Below, piece by piece: positions 26,580 to 34,973 of a stretch of 64,000 nt of DNA. The notes under the pieces were generated by a model. The model did no database searches and had not been told where the DNA came from. It saw only the letters and a list, made by a program, of their open reading frames with translations. The stretch lies in NCBI GenBank assembly GCA_958295735.1, contig OY282369.1, positions 1,100,161-1,164,160 on the forward strand, written 5' to 3'. The DNA comes from an uncultured Candidatus Cenarchaeum sp. GTDB lineage: Archaea; Thermoproteota; Nitrososphaeria; Nitrososphaerales; Nitrosopumilaceae. Both the position numbers and the translations under genes were made by a program. The stretch's first letter is position 1, and every line of letters starts with the position of its first letter.

Positions 26580-28574
26580 ATGGTGCGTCTGGAAAAATTG
26601 ACTTTCGCAGGACTGTTTTCATACGCGGCAGAATCTACAGTGCGGCTTTCAAACCGCACCGTCGTAGTTGGTCCCAACAACGCGGGCAAATCAAACATAT
26701 TCCGGATCATACGCATCCTTGCAGACGCATTTTACCATGGGAAGCGTCTGCTATCTTCAGAGATGTCACAGTTGGTCGACAAATCAAGCATCAGTGCAGA
26801 GATCTCCCTGTCACCGACCGAGGCGGACAGACTCGTAGATGTTTTTGCGTGTAGAGAAGACAACAACCCCAGATTGCGAATGATCCACATGCACAGCCGA
26901 AAAAAAATTGCGGGTTACTTGGACAGGATAACAGTTAATGTTGCGTGGGATAAAATTCACGACGGATCGGGCGACAGTGCAGGCGTGGAGATACAGTTCC
27001 CAAAATGTGGGTTTGGATGCAAAGGCCGGTTAAACGACACGTACTTCGAAGTGGTGCCCTACGATGAGCGTCCTTACACTAAGAATTCTGCCACTACCAT
27101 ACAGCTCAACGAATTCGTGACGCGCATTTTTGAGGACGGAGATCCGAAGGAGGGTGCCGCGTTGTTTTTTAGCGGCCCAGACAACGCAGCCCACAGACCA
27201 GTTTCACGAATCTTAGAAAGTCTAGACGGGCTAGATCCTGAATTGCGGTTAAAAATGCAGAATCTGGTGAGTTATTTGGGGATCGACGAGAGCGCGGCGA
27301 TCAGTCTTCCACGAGTGCTTGGTACGATCCTGACAAGGGGGATCGTGCACGCTACAGAAAATAGAAACCTCTTGCAGGACAATGTCGAGAAGACTTTCCG
27401 GCGCCTTTCGCTTCCCGTACATCAAGAAAATGACTTCGGGCACAAATACAACCTCGCGTTGATAGATCGGCTGCAAGCTGATGGATTGGCACATGCAAGC
27501 GTGTTGAAACACGACGGGAGCAACATTGCACAGTTTCTATTTAGCCTGAAAAATTCACCAAGACGATCGGAGACGGAACTCTACCAGACGATCAAAAAGC
27601 AGTTTGAGCAATTGTTCGATGCCCAAAGATTGACTATCGAGCCGATCTTAAAGCATCACGTCCTCGAAAAATCGTCGACAATTCGCACGGCGGTTCCGAG
27701 GCCGCACATAGCGGTCGTAGACAAAAATCTGCAGGAACACTTGCCGCTAGCACGGGTGAGTTCAGGAGCACGCGGCGTGGTCTACATGCTGGCGGCCGTC
27801 TATGGCACCAAGAACTCCATAGTGATGCTGGACGAGCCGGGGATCAACATGCACCCCACAATGCTCCAAGCCGTCGTGGACATGATGGGCGGGCAGAACT
27901 CGGACAACCAGATACTGGTAGTGACCCACTCCCCGGATCTCTTGCGCTACGAGCTGCTTCGCGAAGATGCCGACATAATATACGTTAGAAACATTGACAA
28001 GCAAAGCAAACCCTTCCAAGCCGGGGCCGCAACAGGGCAGGACGGGAACGATCATGTCGGGATTGTGCTCAAGAACAACCCGGAGGTGTTTTTCGCCGAG
28101 TGCGTTATCCTAGTAGAAGGCAAATCCGATCGTGCCCTGCTAGAACTAGCAAGCGTCATGGAGGCCAAAGATCCCAAATACGACCTGCCGCTTAACAACA
28201 TAGCCGTTGTCAGCGTGGGCAGCAAAAGTGGCTTCCCGTCGTACATGAGACAGCTGGACGAATACGACATCCAGTGGGTGATCTTGGCAGACGAAGATGC
28301 GGAAAAAAACCCGCTCAAACGCTACAAAGCATCATGGATTTCCAAAGACGGAGTCGATGGCGAAGGGCCCATCTACCTCATAAAGGGCGATCTCGAAGCG
28401 CTTATGGAAAAGATCGATCCCGACATATATGATAAAGTCGATAAAAAATCAAAAGTGATCGCGGCGATCGAGTTTATGCAGATGCTTCGGAAGAAAAATC
28501 AGGGTTGCGTTCCTTTTCCTATCGGCGAATTTTTAGATCGGGTTGTGAGGCGTGCAAAGTCGCACGCCCGCTAG
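26580..28574 (+). CDS. OLD-family ATPase-TOPRIM nuclease
   Basis: 664-aa overcoming-lysogenization-defect type protein. ABC-type ATPase halves: Walker A VGPNNAGKS (ending about residue 38), a signature-like ARVSSGARGVVYMLAAVYG, Walker B IVMLDEPGINMHP and VVTHSPDLL. The C-terminal TOPRIM nuclease has VILVEGKSDRALLE and VILADEDAE with the metal-binding acids. Such proteins nick or degrade DNA in anti-phage defence, alone (class 1) or with a UvrD partner (Gabija-type class 2). No helicase gene follows, so class 1 is favoured. ATG 26580 or TTG 26574 may be the start. The last seven codons (AKSHAR and neighbours) and the stop lie inside an M2-like element. AT-rich. Confidence 0.85.
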   Translation: MVRLEKLTFAGLFSYAAESTVRLSNRTVVVGPNNAGKSNIFRIIRILADAFYHGKRLLSSEMSQLVDKSSISAEISLSPTEADRLVDVFACREDNNPRLRMIHMHSRKKIAGYLDRITVNVAWDKIHDGSGDSAGVEIQFPKCGFGCKGRLNDTYFEVVPYDERPYTKNSATTIQLNEFVTRIFEDGDPKEGAALFFSGPDNAAHRPVSRILESLDGLDPELRLKMQNLVSYLGIDESAAISLPRVLGTILTRGIVHATENRNLLQDNVEKTFRRLSLPVHQENDFGHKYNLALIDRLQADGLAHASVLKHDGSNIAQFLFSLKNSPRRSETELYQTIKKQFEQLFDAQRLTIEPILKHHVLEKSSTIRTAVPRPHIAVVDKNLQEHLPLARVSSGARGVVYMLAAVYGTKNSIVMLDEPGINMHPTMLQAVVDMMGGQNSDNQILVVTHSPDLLRYELLREDADIIYVRNIDKQSKPFQAGAATGQDGNDHVGIVLKNNPEVFFAECVILVEGKSDRALLELASVMEAKDPKYDLPLNNIAVVSVGSKSGFPSYMRQLDEYDIQWVILADEDAEKNPLKRYKASWISKDGVDGEGPIYLIKGDLEALMEKIDPDIYDKVDKKSKVIAAIEFMQMLRKKNQGCVPFPIGEFLDRVVRRAKSHAR

Positions 28575-28642
28575 TCGCAGGCGCGAAAACGTCTTCCCTG
28601 ATCCATGTTCACGCCTAGCGGCGGAAGATAGCTGACACCACG
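28553..28642. mobile_element. M2 palindromic 90-bp element, copy g, overlapping a gene end
   Basis: Recognised by the inner part CAGGCGCGAAAACG...TTCACGCCTA and by length. Arms TGCAAAGTCG and TGACACCACG are eroded. It overlaps the last 22 bases of the OLD gene. No target duplication is visible. Confidence 0.5.
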
Positions 28643-28877
28643 CCGCGGAGTGACGCGCCATGCCCCTCGCGCCTGCAAGGAATTTCCCCCAAATGTCGCG
28701 CCCCAGACGCGCGCAGGCGTCGATCCTGCCGGAGCACGCGCAGGTGTACGGACGGCGGCCCCCGATTGGCCCGGCGCTCCAGATTGCAGCCGCGATCGGC
28801 TCGCGCTTCATGCCAGTAGATCCCGCCCCATTGCGCCCGGATCGTAGGTTCCCCGTCCAGGCCCGCGCCCCCGCCCG

Positions 28878-30221
28878 CTACCCCAGGGACACCAGCAGCG
28901 TCTTCGAGCGCGGATCCTCCGCTATCAAGCGCTGGCAGTCGTATATGACGGGGACTTTGGACTCCCTGTAGATCTCCGCTATGCGGCCCCGCGTGGCATC
29001 GTGGTGCTGCACTATGCACAGGCACGAGATACCCTCCAAGTTCCCGTCGCCCAGGCCGTCCAGCACCTCGAAGCCCAGCCGCTCCAGGCCGTTCTCTGCC
29101 AGGTACTTTTCCTCGTGCGCGGGGTCGAAGTGCGGGTCGTGCCCCAGCGCGCGGATCCCCTTGGACGCCAGGGCGGCGGCCACCTTGAACCCCGCCGAGT
29201 CCCTCATGTCCTCTATGTTCCGCTTGTAGGACAGGCCGGACACTATGGCGGTCCTTTCCAGGCCGCACTCCCCCAGCACAGCATCGACGGCGGCGGCCAC
29301 GTAGCCGGGCATGGCGGAGTTGATCCTGAGCGCGTGCTTTATGGTGGCGAACTCCGCGCCGGCCTTCTCGGCCGACCGCAGCAGGAACCTGGGATCCTTC
29401 GGGATGCAGTGGCCCCCGGCCCCCGCCCCCGGGTAGTGCGGCATGAAGCCGAAGGGCTTGGTGGAGGCCGCGCCGATCACGTCCGCGGCGCTTATCCCCA
29501 GCCTGTCGCAGAGGACGGCCAGCTCGTTGGCCAGCGATATGTTGACCAGCCGGAACGCGTTCTCGAACGACTTTACCACCTCCGCGGTCCTCGGGGACGC
29601 CACCCTGGCCAGGTTGCCCCCGTTCACGTCCGCGTACACCTCCTTTGCGATGCGGAAGCTCCGGTCGTCCGAGCAGTATATGACGCGCGGTATGTTCTCT
29701 ATCCCCCACTCCTTGTTCGCGGGGTCGATCCGTTCGGGGCAGTAGCACAGCCCCAGGCCGTCCCCCACCGAGTGCCCCCGGGACTCGGCGAGATCCCGGA
29801 TCCCCTCGGTCGTCCCGACCTCCAGGCTGCTCTCCAGTATAAGCACGTCCCCCCTGCCCGCCGTGCCCAGGAACTCCCCCGCCGCGGACCTGACGAACCC
29901 GTCGGACCGCGCGCCCTCGGCCGCGGGGGTGGGGACGCAGACGAACCCGACCTTCGCGGGGCCGCCGGCGCGCCCCTTCCCGTCCAGGTCCAGCCTGCCG
30001 GCTTCCCTGGCCGTCCCGAAGTCGCGCTTCAAGCCGGCCTCCGAGCCCAGCAGCTCGCCGGCGGCCAGGCGGGCGAGGCGCCCCGCGCTCGTGTCTATCC
30101 CCCTCACCTTCCAGCCGGCCGAGGCCAGCCGGACGGCCAGGGGCAGCCCGATGTACCCCAGCCCGTACACCTCGATCGTGGCGGAGCCCTTCGCGCTTTC
30201 CGGCATGTCGCGCGGCTCCAC
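28878..30221 (-). CDS. UDP-sugar / nucleotide-sugar 6-dehydrogenase
   Basis: 447-aa UDP-glucose/UDP-N-acetylmannosamine dehydrogenase family enzyme. It oxidises C6 of a nucleotide sugar to a uronate with two NAD+ and supplies uronic acids for surface polysaccharide or N-glycans. NAD-binding GLGYIGLPLA (residues 20-29), CVPTPAAEG, LESSLEVGTTEGI, CYCPERIDPAN, SFENAFRLVNISLANEL, and GGHCIPKDP with catalytic Cys 272; the C-terminal domain has SGLSYKRNIEDMRDS. The phrase CPERI.P and the lack of EFLREG favour the UDP-ManNAc/GlcNAc (WecC-like) side, but the substrate is not certain. GTG 30221 lies about 26 nt below AAATAATAG. Confidence 0.88.
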   Translation of the reverse strand: MEPRDMPESAKGSATIEVYGLGYIGLPLAVRLASAGWKVRGIDTSAGRLARLAAGELLGSEAGLKRDFGTAREAGRLDLDGKGRAGGPAKVGFVCVPTPAAEGARSDGFVRSAAGEFLGTAGRGDVLILESSLEVGTTEGIRDLAESRGHSVGDGLGLCYCPERIDPANKEWGIENIPRVIYCSDDRSFRIAKEVYADVNGGNLARVASPRTAEVVKSFENAFRLVNISLANELAVLCDRLGISAADVIGAASTKPFGFMPHYPGAGAGGHCIPKDPRFLLRSAEKAGAEFATIKHALRINSAMPGYVAAAVDAVLGECGLERTAIVSGLSYKRNIEDMRDSAGFKVAAALASKGIRALGHDPHFDPAHEEKYLAENGLERLGFEVLDGLGDGNLEGISCLCIVQHHDATRGRIAEIYRESKVPVIYDCQRLIAEDPRSKTLLVSLG

Positions 30222-30243
30222 GCGCGCGCCCGGCCGGCAATCC

Positions 30244-30251
30244 TATTATTT
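30244..30251 (-). promoter_or_regulatory. TATA box of the sugar dehydrogenase gene
   Basis: AAATAATA on the minus strand, about 26 nt upstream of GTG 30221. Confidence 0.65.
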
Positions 30252-30269
30252 GTATGGCGGGCGCGGGCG

Positions 30270-30359
30270 TGCGAGGTCAGCAACCCCCGCTCCGCAAGCG
30301 TGAATCCGGTTCAACGAGGTCGTTTTCGCGCCCGTGACTAGCGAGTGCGTGACCCCATA
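30270..30359. mobile_element. M2 palindromic 90-bp element, copy d
   Basis: Arms TGCGAGGTCA and TGACCCCATA; interior AAGCGTGAATCC...TTTTCGCGCCCG. Flanks GGCGCGGGCG (30260-30269) and CGCACGGGCG (30360-30369) match at 8 of 10. It lies 18 nt from the TATA box of the dehydrogenase gene. A second element end of the same family starts at 30370. Confidence 0.75.
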
Positions 30360-30369
30360 CGCACGGGCG

Positions 30370-30850
30370 TGCGAGGTCAGCGCTCCTCTTGCGCGCGCGG
30401 ATCGGGGGCGCGGGGCTCCGCCCAGATCAGCTTTGCCGCTTCCGCGGCCACGCTCTTGGCGCGAGCCTTGAGGGACGCGCGCCACGAAGCCGGGCATGCG
30501 CCTCGCGGCCGCCGGGCCGCCCTTGATCTGCCCGCTTGTCCTGCGGAACGGCGCGGCGCGGCGCAGGGCGCGCCCCGGGGAGTTGTCGGTCGGGCCCGCC
30601 CCGGATTCACAGGGAACGCGAGCAGGACGGGCATGGTCATCCCGATCCCGGCCGCCAGCGTTTCCAGCCGCTCGTCGCCCGATCTTCTGCGCCTGCCCGG
30701 CGCATCTCACGGCGCCGCCTCCACGACCCGGCGCAACCGCGCCGGCGGCGGCCTGTCGTCGCGCGGCTACACGGCCTCCGCGTACGCTCGCGGCGGGCCC
30801 CGCGCGGGAGGCGCGCCCACGGATGCGCCCCCTGTGCATTCGCGGAGCGC
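30370..30850 (-). pseudogene. IS66-like element relic, C-terminal end
   Basis: Begins with the M2-type end TGCGAGGTCAGCGCTCC at 30370. The minus-strand remains match the C-terminal part of the better relic at 55.2-56.0 kb: SPGRALR (N-S-P-E-R-A-L-R type), SGQIKGGPAAARRMPGFVARV and the final K-L-I. Frameshifted; no catalytic core. Confidence 0.55.
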
Positions 30851-30960
30851 CCGGCGTTGCGCGGCTCGCGCGCCCGGCGGGGCCTAGCGCTTGCCGCCCG
30901 GATCGGACGCCTCGCGCGGGCGGTGACGGTCCGGGGCCGCGCAGGGGCCGCGCTCAAAAT

Positions 30961-31064
30961 CAACACCTAGGATCTACTGGCGGCTATGCGGAATCCTTCT
31001 TGGCGGAAGCCAAGCGATGCGCATCCCGCGCCGGCAAACACGTCGATCCAGTAGATCCCAGGTG
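30961..31064. repeat. Back-to-back ISH3-like ends
   Basis: CACCTAGGATCTACTGG (from about 30964) is the inverse of CCAGTAGATCCCAGGTG (31048-31064), the left end of the element that follows. A solo right end from an earlier copy therefore lies next to the present left end, giving a 100-bp palindrome. Confidence 0.6.
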
Positions 31065-32728
31065 TAGATTTTTGGGCGCGGGCCCGCGCCGCCCGAAACT
31101 GCCGCGCGATGCAAAGATCTATATAGACAAGTTTTCAGATCTCGGCGATGGCGACGCCAAACGGCCCTGACGCGCAGCAGATCTCCCGCCCCGCGGCGAA
31201 GTTCATGGGAAAGTTGTTCGGGGATCTGGGCATAGGGACGGGGAAGAGGCACAACGCGGTGTACGGGCCGGCCGACTTCGCGCGCGTGGTGATGAAGGCG
31301 GGGCTCGAGAAATCCTCCATAGAGGCCGCCACGAGATCGATGCGGCGGGCAGCGGAGGCGGCCGCGGAGGAATGCGGGTCCGGCGCGAAGCCGAAGCGCG
31401 TCCCGAACTCCGATCTCACCAGGTCGTCCATCCGCGTCGTGGGCGAGGGAAAAGTGGCCGGGTGCTGCAACAAAAAGCTGGGCAGCACCGTCCGGGCGGC
31501 CGGCCGGTCCGGGATGAAGCCCGGCGTGGCGAAGGGCGCGATCGACATCACCGACTACGGGTACCACGGCGAGAAACTGGAGGAGCACACGCGGGATTCC
31601 CGCCCGCGCGGGGGGACGTCCACGGCCATCTCGTACGCGCTGCTCCACGGCATCGGCGAGGACGCGAACGTCATGCTCAAGGTCAAGCGGTTCCCCCGCG
31701 GCTGCAAGCTGGAAAGCATCATGCTGGCGATACTGGCGGCCGCCGCCAGGGCCGGGGTGCTGCCGGAGCTGCTGCTGCTGGACCGCGGGTTCTGCAACGT
31801 GGGCTGCATGCTGGCGGCCGGGCTGAAGGGGAACAGGTGGATCATGCCGATGCTCAAGAACGCGAGGGTCAAGCGCCTCATAAGGGAGCACGACGAGGGA
31901 AAGCTGCCGCGGGCCGTGGAATACACGATGCGCGGCGCCGGCGGCAGGAGCGTGACGTTCACCCTGCTCATAGTGAAAAAAGCCGCGAACAAGGGGAAGG
32001 GGAAAGGCAAGGGGAAAGGCAAGGGGAAAGGCAAGGACGGCGGCGGCGACGGCGACGCGGTGTCGAGGTACGTCGTGTTCGCCACCAACATGCGGGTCGA
32101 GGATGCCGACGCCGCGATCGAGTCGATCCCAGAGGAATACCGCAAGCGGTGGGGGATAGAGACGGGGATCAAGGTGGTCAAGGGCATCACGGGAATCACG
32201 ACCAGCAACTCGATCGTCCTGCGGCTGCTGCTCTTCTTCGTGCCGCTCCTCGCGTACAACCTGTGGAGGATCGCCAGGTTCGCCGCCGACGCGGCGGATC
32301 GCGGCAGCGGGAGAAAGCTGACCGCGAGCATGTTCGTCGGGGGCATCGTGGTGGCCCTGGGATCGTTCGTCATAGACAGGGGCAAGTAGCGCCGGGCGGC
32401 GCCCGGGGATCCGGAGCCCGCCAGACCGCTGGAATTCGAGATGCGCCGGCCGCGGGGCCTCCCCGCCGGCCGCGCTCCCTCCCGCGCGCGGCCCGCCGCG
32501 CCCCCGTTTTTTTTTTTTTGCGGCGCGCCCCGCCGTCCCGCGCCGCCCCGCCGCCCCGCGCAAAAGCCGATCCGGCTCCCGCGCGGCGCCCCCGCTTGCC
32601 GCGGCGTCGAAGCCGGCATCCGCCGGGCGCGCCGGCCGGGGATTGCCGCGTGATGTGCTTATCTACTGTGTTTGCCGCGGGCGGCGCGAGCCTGCGCCAA
32701 AAATCTACACCTAGGACTTACTGGATCG
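31044..32728 (+). mobile_element. ISH3-like element, second subfamily
   Basis: Ends CGATCCAGTAGATCCCAGG (from 31044) and the inverse of CGATCCAGTAAGTCCTAGG (to 32728), both continuing into GTGTAGATTTTTGG, form terminal inverted repeats of about 30 bp. One intact transposase gene. The 3' non-coding part (about 32440-32650) includes a run of 13 T and a segment similar to the right end of the IS630-like elements. Confidence 0.78.
31148..32389 (+). CDS. ISH3-type transposase with Lys-Gly repeat insert
   Basis: 413 aa. ISH3-like core: first Asp in AIDITDYGYHGE, RPRGGTSTAISYALL, second Asp in LLLLDRGFCNVG, and the C-terminal Y-x-K-R-W-x-I-E signature (YRKRWGIETGIKVVKGI). TATATAG lies about 26 nt above ATG 31148. 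Oddity: a KGKGKGKGKGKGKGK tract encoded by tandem AAGGGG/AAAGGC units (32000-32035) lies between the second Asp and the Glu, in a loop that may tolerate expansion. A stub of the same subfamily is at 24.6-24.9 kb. Confidence 0.82.
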   Translation: MATPNGPDAQQISRPAAKFMGKLFGDLGIGTGKRHNAVYGPADFARVVMKAGLEKSSIEAATRSMRRAAEAAAEECGSGAKPKRVPNSDLTRSSIRVVGEGKVAGCCNKKLGSTVRAAGRSGMKPGVAKGAIDITDYGYHGEKLEEHTRDSRPRGGTSTAISYALLHGIGEDANVMLKVKRFPRGCKLESIMLAILAAAARAGVLPELLLLDRGFCNVGCMLAAGLKGNRWIMPMLKNARVKRLIREHDEGKLPRAVEYTMRGAGGRSVTFTLLIVKKAANKGKGKGKGKGKGKGKDGGGDGDAVSRYVVFATNMRVEDADAAIESIPEEYRKRWGIETGIKVVKGITGITTSNSIVLRLLLFFVPLLAYNLWRIARFAADAADRGSGRKLTASMFVGGIVVALGSFVIDRGK

Positions 32729-32805
32729 GCGGATGTCCGTTAGCCGCGAGTTCTGCCCCGGCGGTCCCATGCGGGACGAGCCGCGGCCCGGAACTTGCCC
32801 CGGCA

Positions 32806-34794
32806 TCATGCCCGATCCGCGCGGTTTTCCTGTTTGTCGCAACTGAGAAAGTCTTCGTGCGCGTTTCTGGCCCCCGACAAAAGCTCCTCCCACGTGATTT
32901 GCGTTAACTGCTTTCCATCCACCAGGTGATCGTACGCGCTTTCCGCGAGGCCTTTTACGTTCTTGCTGTCGCAAACGAGCGTCACGTGGCACCGGTCGTC
33001 CACTTTTGCTATTTCCGGGTTTGCTGATATGAACTCGTCTATCGCCCTCACGTATCCGTGGAGCCTTTCAAATTCTTCGTCGACCAGAACGTGCCCAGGT
33101 TTTTTGATCTCGGCCACCTCGATCACGCGGAATGCGGACATCAAGACAAAGTCGGGCCTCTTGTTTGCGCGGCCTATGGCGGTTGTTGTGATATCAACGT
33201 GACGCGTTTTTTTATACCACGCCTGAAACGCTTTCCTGAAATTCTCCAGGTTTTGGTTTGACTGCAATACGGTCCACTGCGGGTTGATCAGCCACGGGGC
33301 CTCTTCCAGTATCTTCTGCAACTCGATCCCGGCGGGGTCGGGATCGCCCCTTATCGCATTCTCGAGCTTGTTCAGGGCGCGCACCCTGGCATCTGCAATC
33401 TGGCCCATCCACGCCGTTTCGGCGGTTTTAGCATCGCCAAAAAGCGACGACATGATCCTGAGGGCATGCGGGCTTTCGTCGTCCGCTATAAGAGCGAGTT
33501 TGTCCACCAGCATCTTGCTTGGCGCGACGGCCAGGATCAGTTCCAGCAGGCCGTCCACGCATTCGGCGTTGTCCAGCATGCCCCTGTCGGCAATTCTTCC
33601 GACCGCCCTTCCCACGGCCGTCGCCGCTTCGTAGACCTCCTTGTCCTTGAACCGCTCTTTGGCCTTCTGCTCGAAGTTCGACTTGTCCGCGAACGTGCGG
33701 TATGTTGCGTTTCGCACGGCTTTTTCGGCATCTCGCCCGAGCCGTCCTACGACTTTCTGCCCCCACTCTTTAAACGCCTCGCCCTTGTCGGACGACCACA
33801 GTATGTCCTGCCTGTCGCTGGCTATCAGATCTTCTTCGCCGTCGAGCCAGTCTGCGCGCATTTCGCCCACGAGGTATGAGCGCATGCTGTGTTCGCCCGC
33901 GAATCCCGCCTTGCGCCCAAAGTCTCTGGTTACTGCCGCCAGCTTTCCCCTCGCGTAGATGCGGATTCCCGCCACCTCCTCGTTTTTGTACGGATGCTTG
34001 GAATATGCGACCCACCCCGCAACGCGGAGCTTTTGCCCGCCGGCATCGAGTTCCTCGTCCAGGGCGATTTTTGTGCCTTCGGCGATGTCTATTTTCATGT
34101 CCGCGATGCTGATCTCCTGCCCTGATTCCGTGTCGTGCACGGCGATTTGGAAGTCGGGCAGCCCCAGGCTGAACTTCCGGGTGATTTGGCTCGCAAGCGT
34201 GTCGCTGTCGGGTATCCTCCCGGTGAGAAAGTCCGACATTATTATCCTCGTTCCGGGCGTCGGTGACCAGCGGCGGTCTTCGCTGCACGGTATTGGCTCG
34301 TAATTGGCATCGATGTCTTTTACCATGTCGTCGTAACACATGGCAAAATGCGAAATCCTGTACCCGTTTTCTCCCTTGGGGCCTCCGGCCGACCGGACTT
34401 CGATCTTTTTGCATATCCCGAACGGCGCAAGCTTTCCTATCCCCTTCCTGCCCATGACGGCCCGGTTTTTTTTCGGGGATCTGGCCCCCCCGCCTCCGCG
34501 GCGCCCGTCCGTTCTTCGATCCGTCCCGACTTTCAGGTAAAACTTGTCGGCTTCGTCTGGATCCATGCCGTGGCCGTCGTCCTCCACGGTGATCACGTGC
34601 CCGAGATCGCGGATCACGCCGCCCTTGCGGGATGCCAGCACCTTTCCTGTTGGGACGCGCACCGTCACGTTCTCCGCATCGGCGTCGTATGCGTTGGAGA
34701 TCAGCTCTGCTATGACGTCCGACACCTTGTCGTACAGCTTGACTCCAAGCTTGTCTGTGGTATTCCCGGAGACGGTCATCGCATACGCCGCCAT
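32806..34794 (-). CDS. GHKL ATPase fused to a PD-(D/E)XK-like nuclease
   Basis: 662 aa. The N-terminal GHKL (Hsp90/MutL/MORC-like) ATPase has the N box IAELISNAYDADA (Glu 30, Asn 34), EDDGHGMD (71-78) and the lid-like GRKGIGKLAPFG (115-126). The middle is helical with no known motif. The C-terminal ~120 residues hold RPDFVLM...VIEVAEIKKPGH: Asp 548, Glu 562 and Lys 564 fit a PD-(D/E)XK site like that of Shedu/DUF4263 nucleases, followed by a conserved-looking VTLVCDSKNVKGLAE strand. Defence is the likely role: an ATP-dependent clamp loading a nuclease. ATG 34794 lies about 26 nt below TTAATAAG. An M1-type end sits 20 nt upstream of that box. Confidence 0.78.
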   Translation of the reverse strand: MAAYAMTVSGNTTDKLGVKLYDKVSDVIAELISNAYDADAENVTVRVPTGKVLASRKGGVIRDLGHVITVEDDGHGMDPDEADKFYLKVGTDRRTDGRRGGGGARSPKKNRAVMGRKGIGKLAPFGICKKIEVRSAGGPKGENGYRISHFAMCYDDMVKDIDANYEPIPCSEDRRWSPTPGTRIIMSDFLTGRIPDSDTLASQITRKFSLGLPDFQIAVHDTESGQEISIADMKIDIAEGTKIALDEELDAGGQKLRVAGWVAYSKHPYKNEEVAGIRIYARGKLAAVTRDFGRKAGFAGEHSMRSYLVGEMRADWLDGEEDLIASDRQDILWSSDKGEAFKEWGQKVVGRLGRDAEKAVRNATYRTFADKSNFEQKAKERFKDKEVYEAATAVGRAVGRIADRGMLDNAECVDGLLELILAVAPSKMLVDKLALIADDESPHALRIMSSLFGDAKTAETAWMGQIADARVRALNKLENAIRGDPDPAGIELQKILEEAPWLINPQWTVLQSNQNLENFRKAFQAWYKKTRHVDITTTAIGRANKRPDFVLMSAFRVIEVAEIKKPGHVLVDEEFERLHGYVRAIDEFISANPEIAKVDDRCHVTLVCDSKNVKGLAESAYDHLVDGKQLTQITWEELLSGARNAHEDFLSCDKQENRADRA

Positions 34795-34816
34795 GATCCC
34801 CCATGCGCCGATTGGC

Positions 34817-34824
34817 CTTATTAA
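34817..34824 (-). promoter_or_regulatory. TATA box of the GHKL-nuclease gene
   Basis: TTAATAAG on the minus strand, about 26 nt upstream of ATG 34794. Confidence 0.65.
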
Positions 34825-34844
34825 CTCCGATGCACGCGGCGGGG

Positions 34845-34873
34845 TGTGGACTCACGTCCGCTTGCCGGCCGCG
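34845..34873. mobile_element. M1-type element end upstream of the GHKL gene
   Basis: TGTGGACTCACGTCCGCTTGCC is the inverse of the M1-type ends at 21408 and 26405. It lies 20 nt from the TATA box and 50 nt from the start codon. The second arm is absent. Confidence 0.55.
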
Positions 34874-34973
34874 CCCGAAAGCTGCCCCGGGCCGGCGCTG
34901 CGGATCCCGCCGCCCGCGCCTTCCCGGTCCGGCCCCCGCCCCGCCGCGGGACCGCCGCCCGGCATCGGCCCGG

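Noticed and set aside
26580-28574. OLD gene as GajA of a Gabija system with the UvrD-like gene at 15.3 kb
   Set aside because: Gabija genes are adjacent and GajB is a small UvrD; the helicase here is 10 kb away, broken and fused to nuclease and SWIM domains.
28615-30240. Alternative minus frame over the dehydrogenase gene
   Set aside because: Arg/Gly-rich shadow; the frame ending at 28878 has all dehydrogenase motifs.
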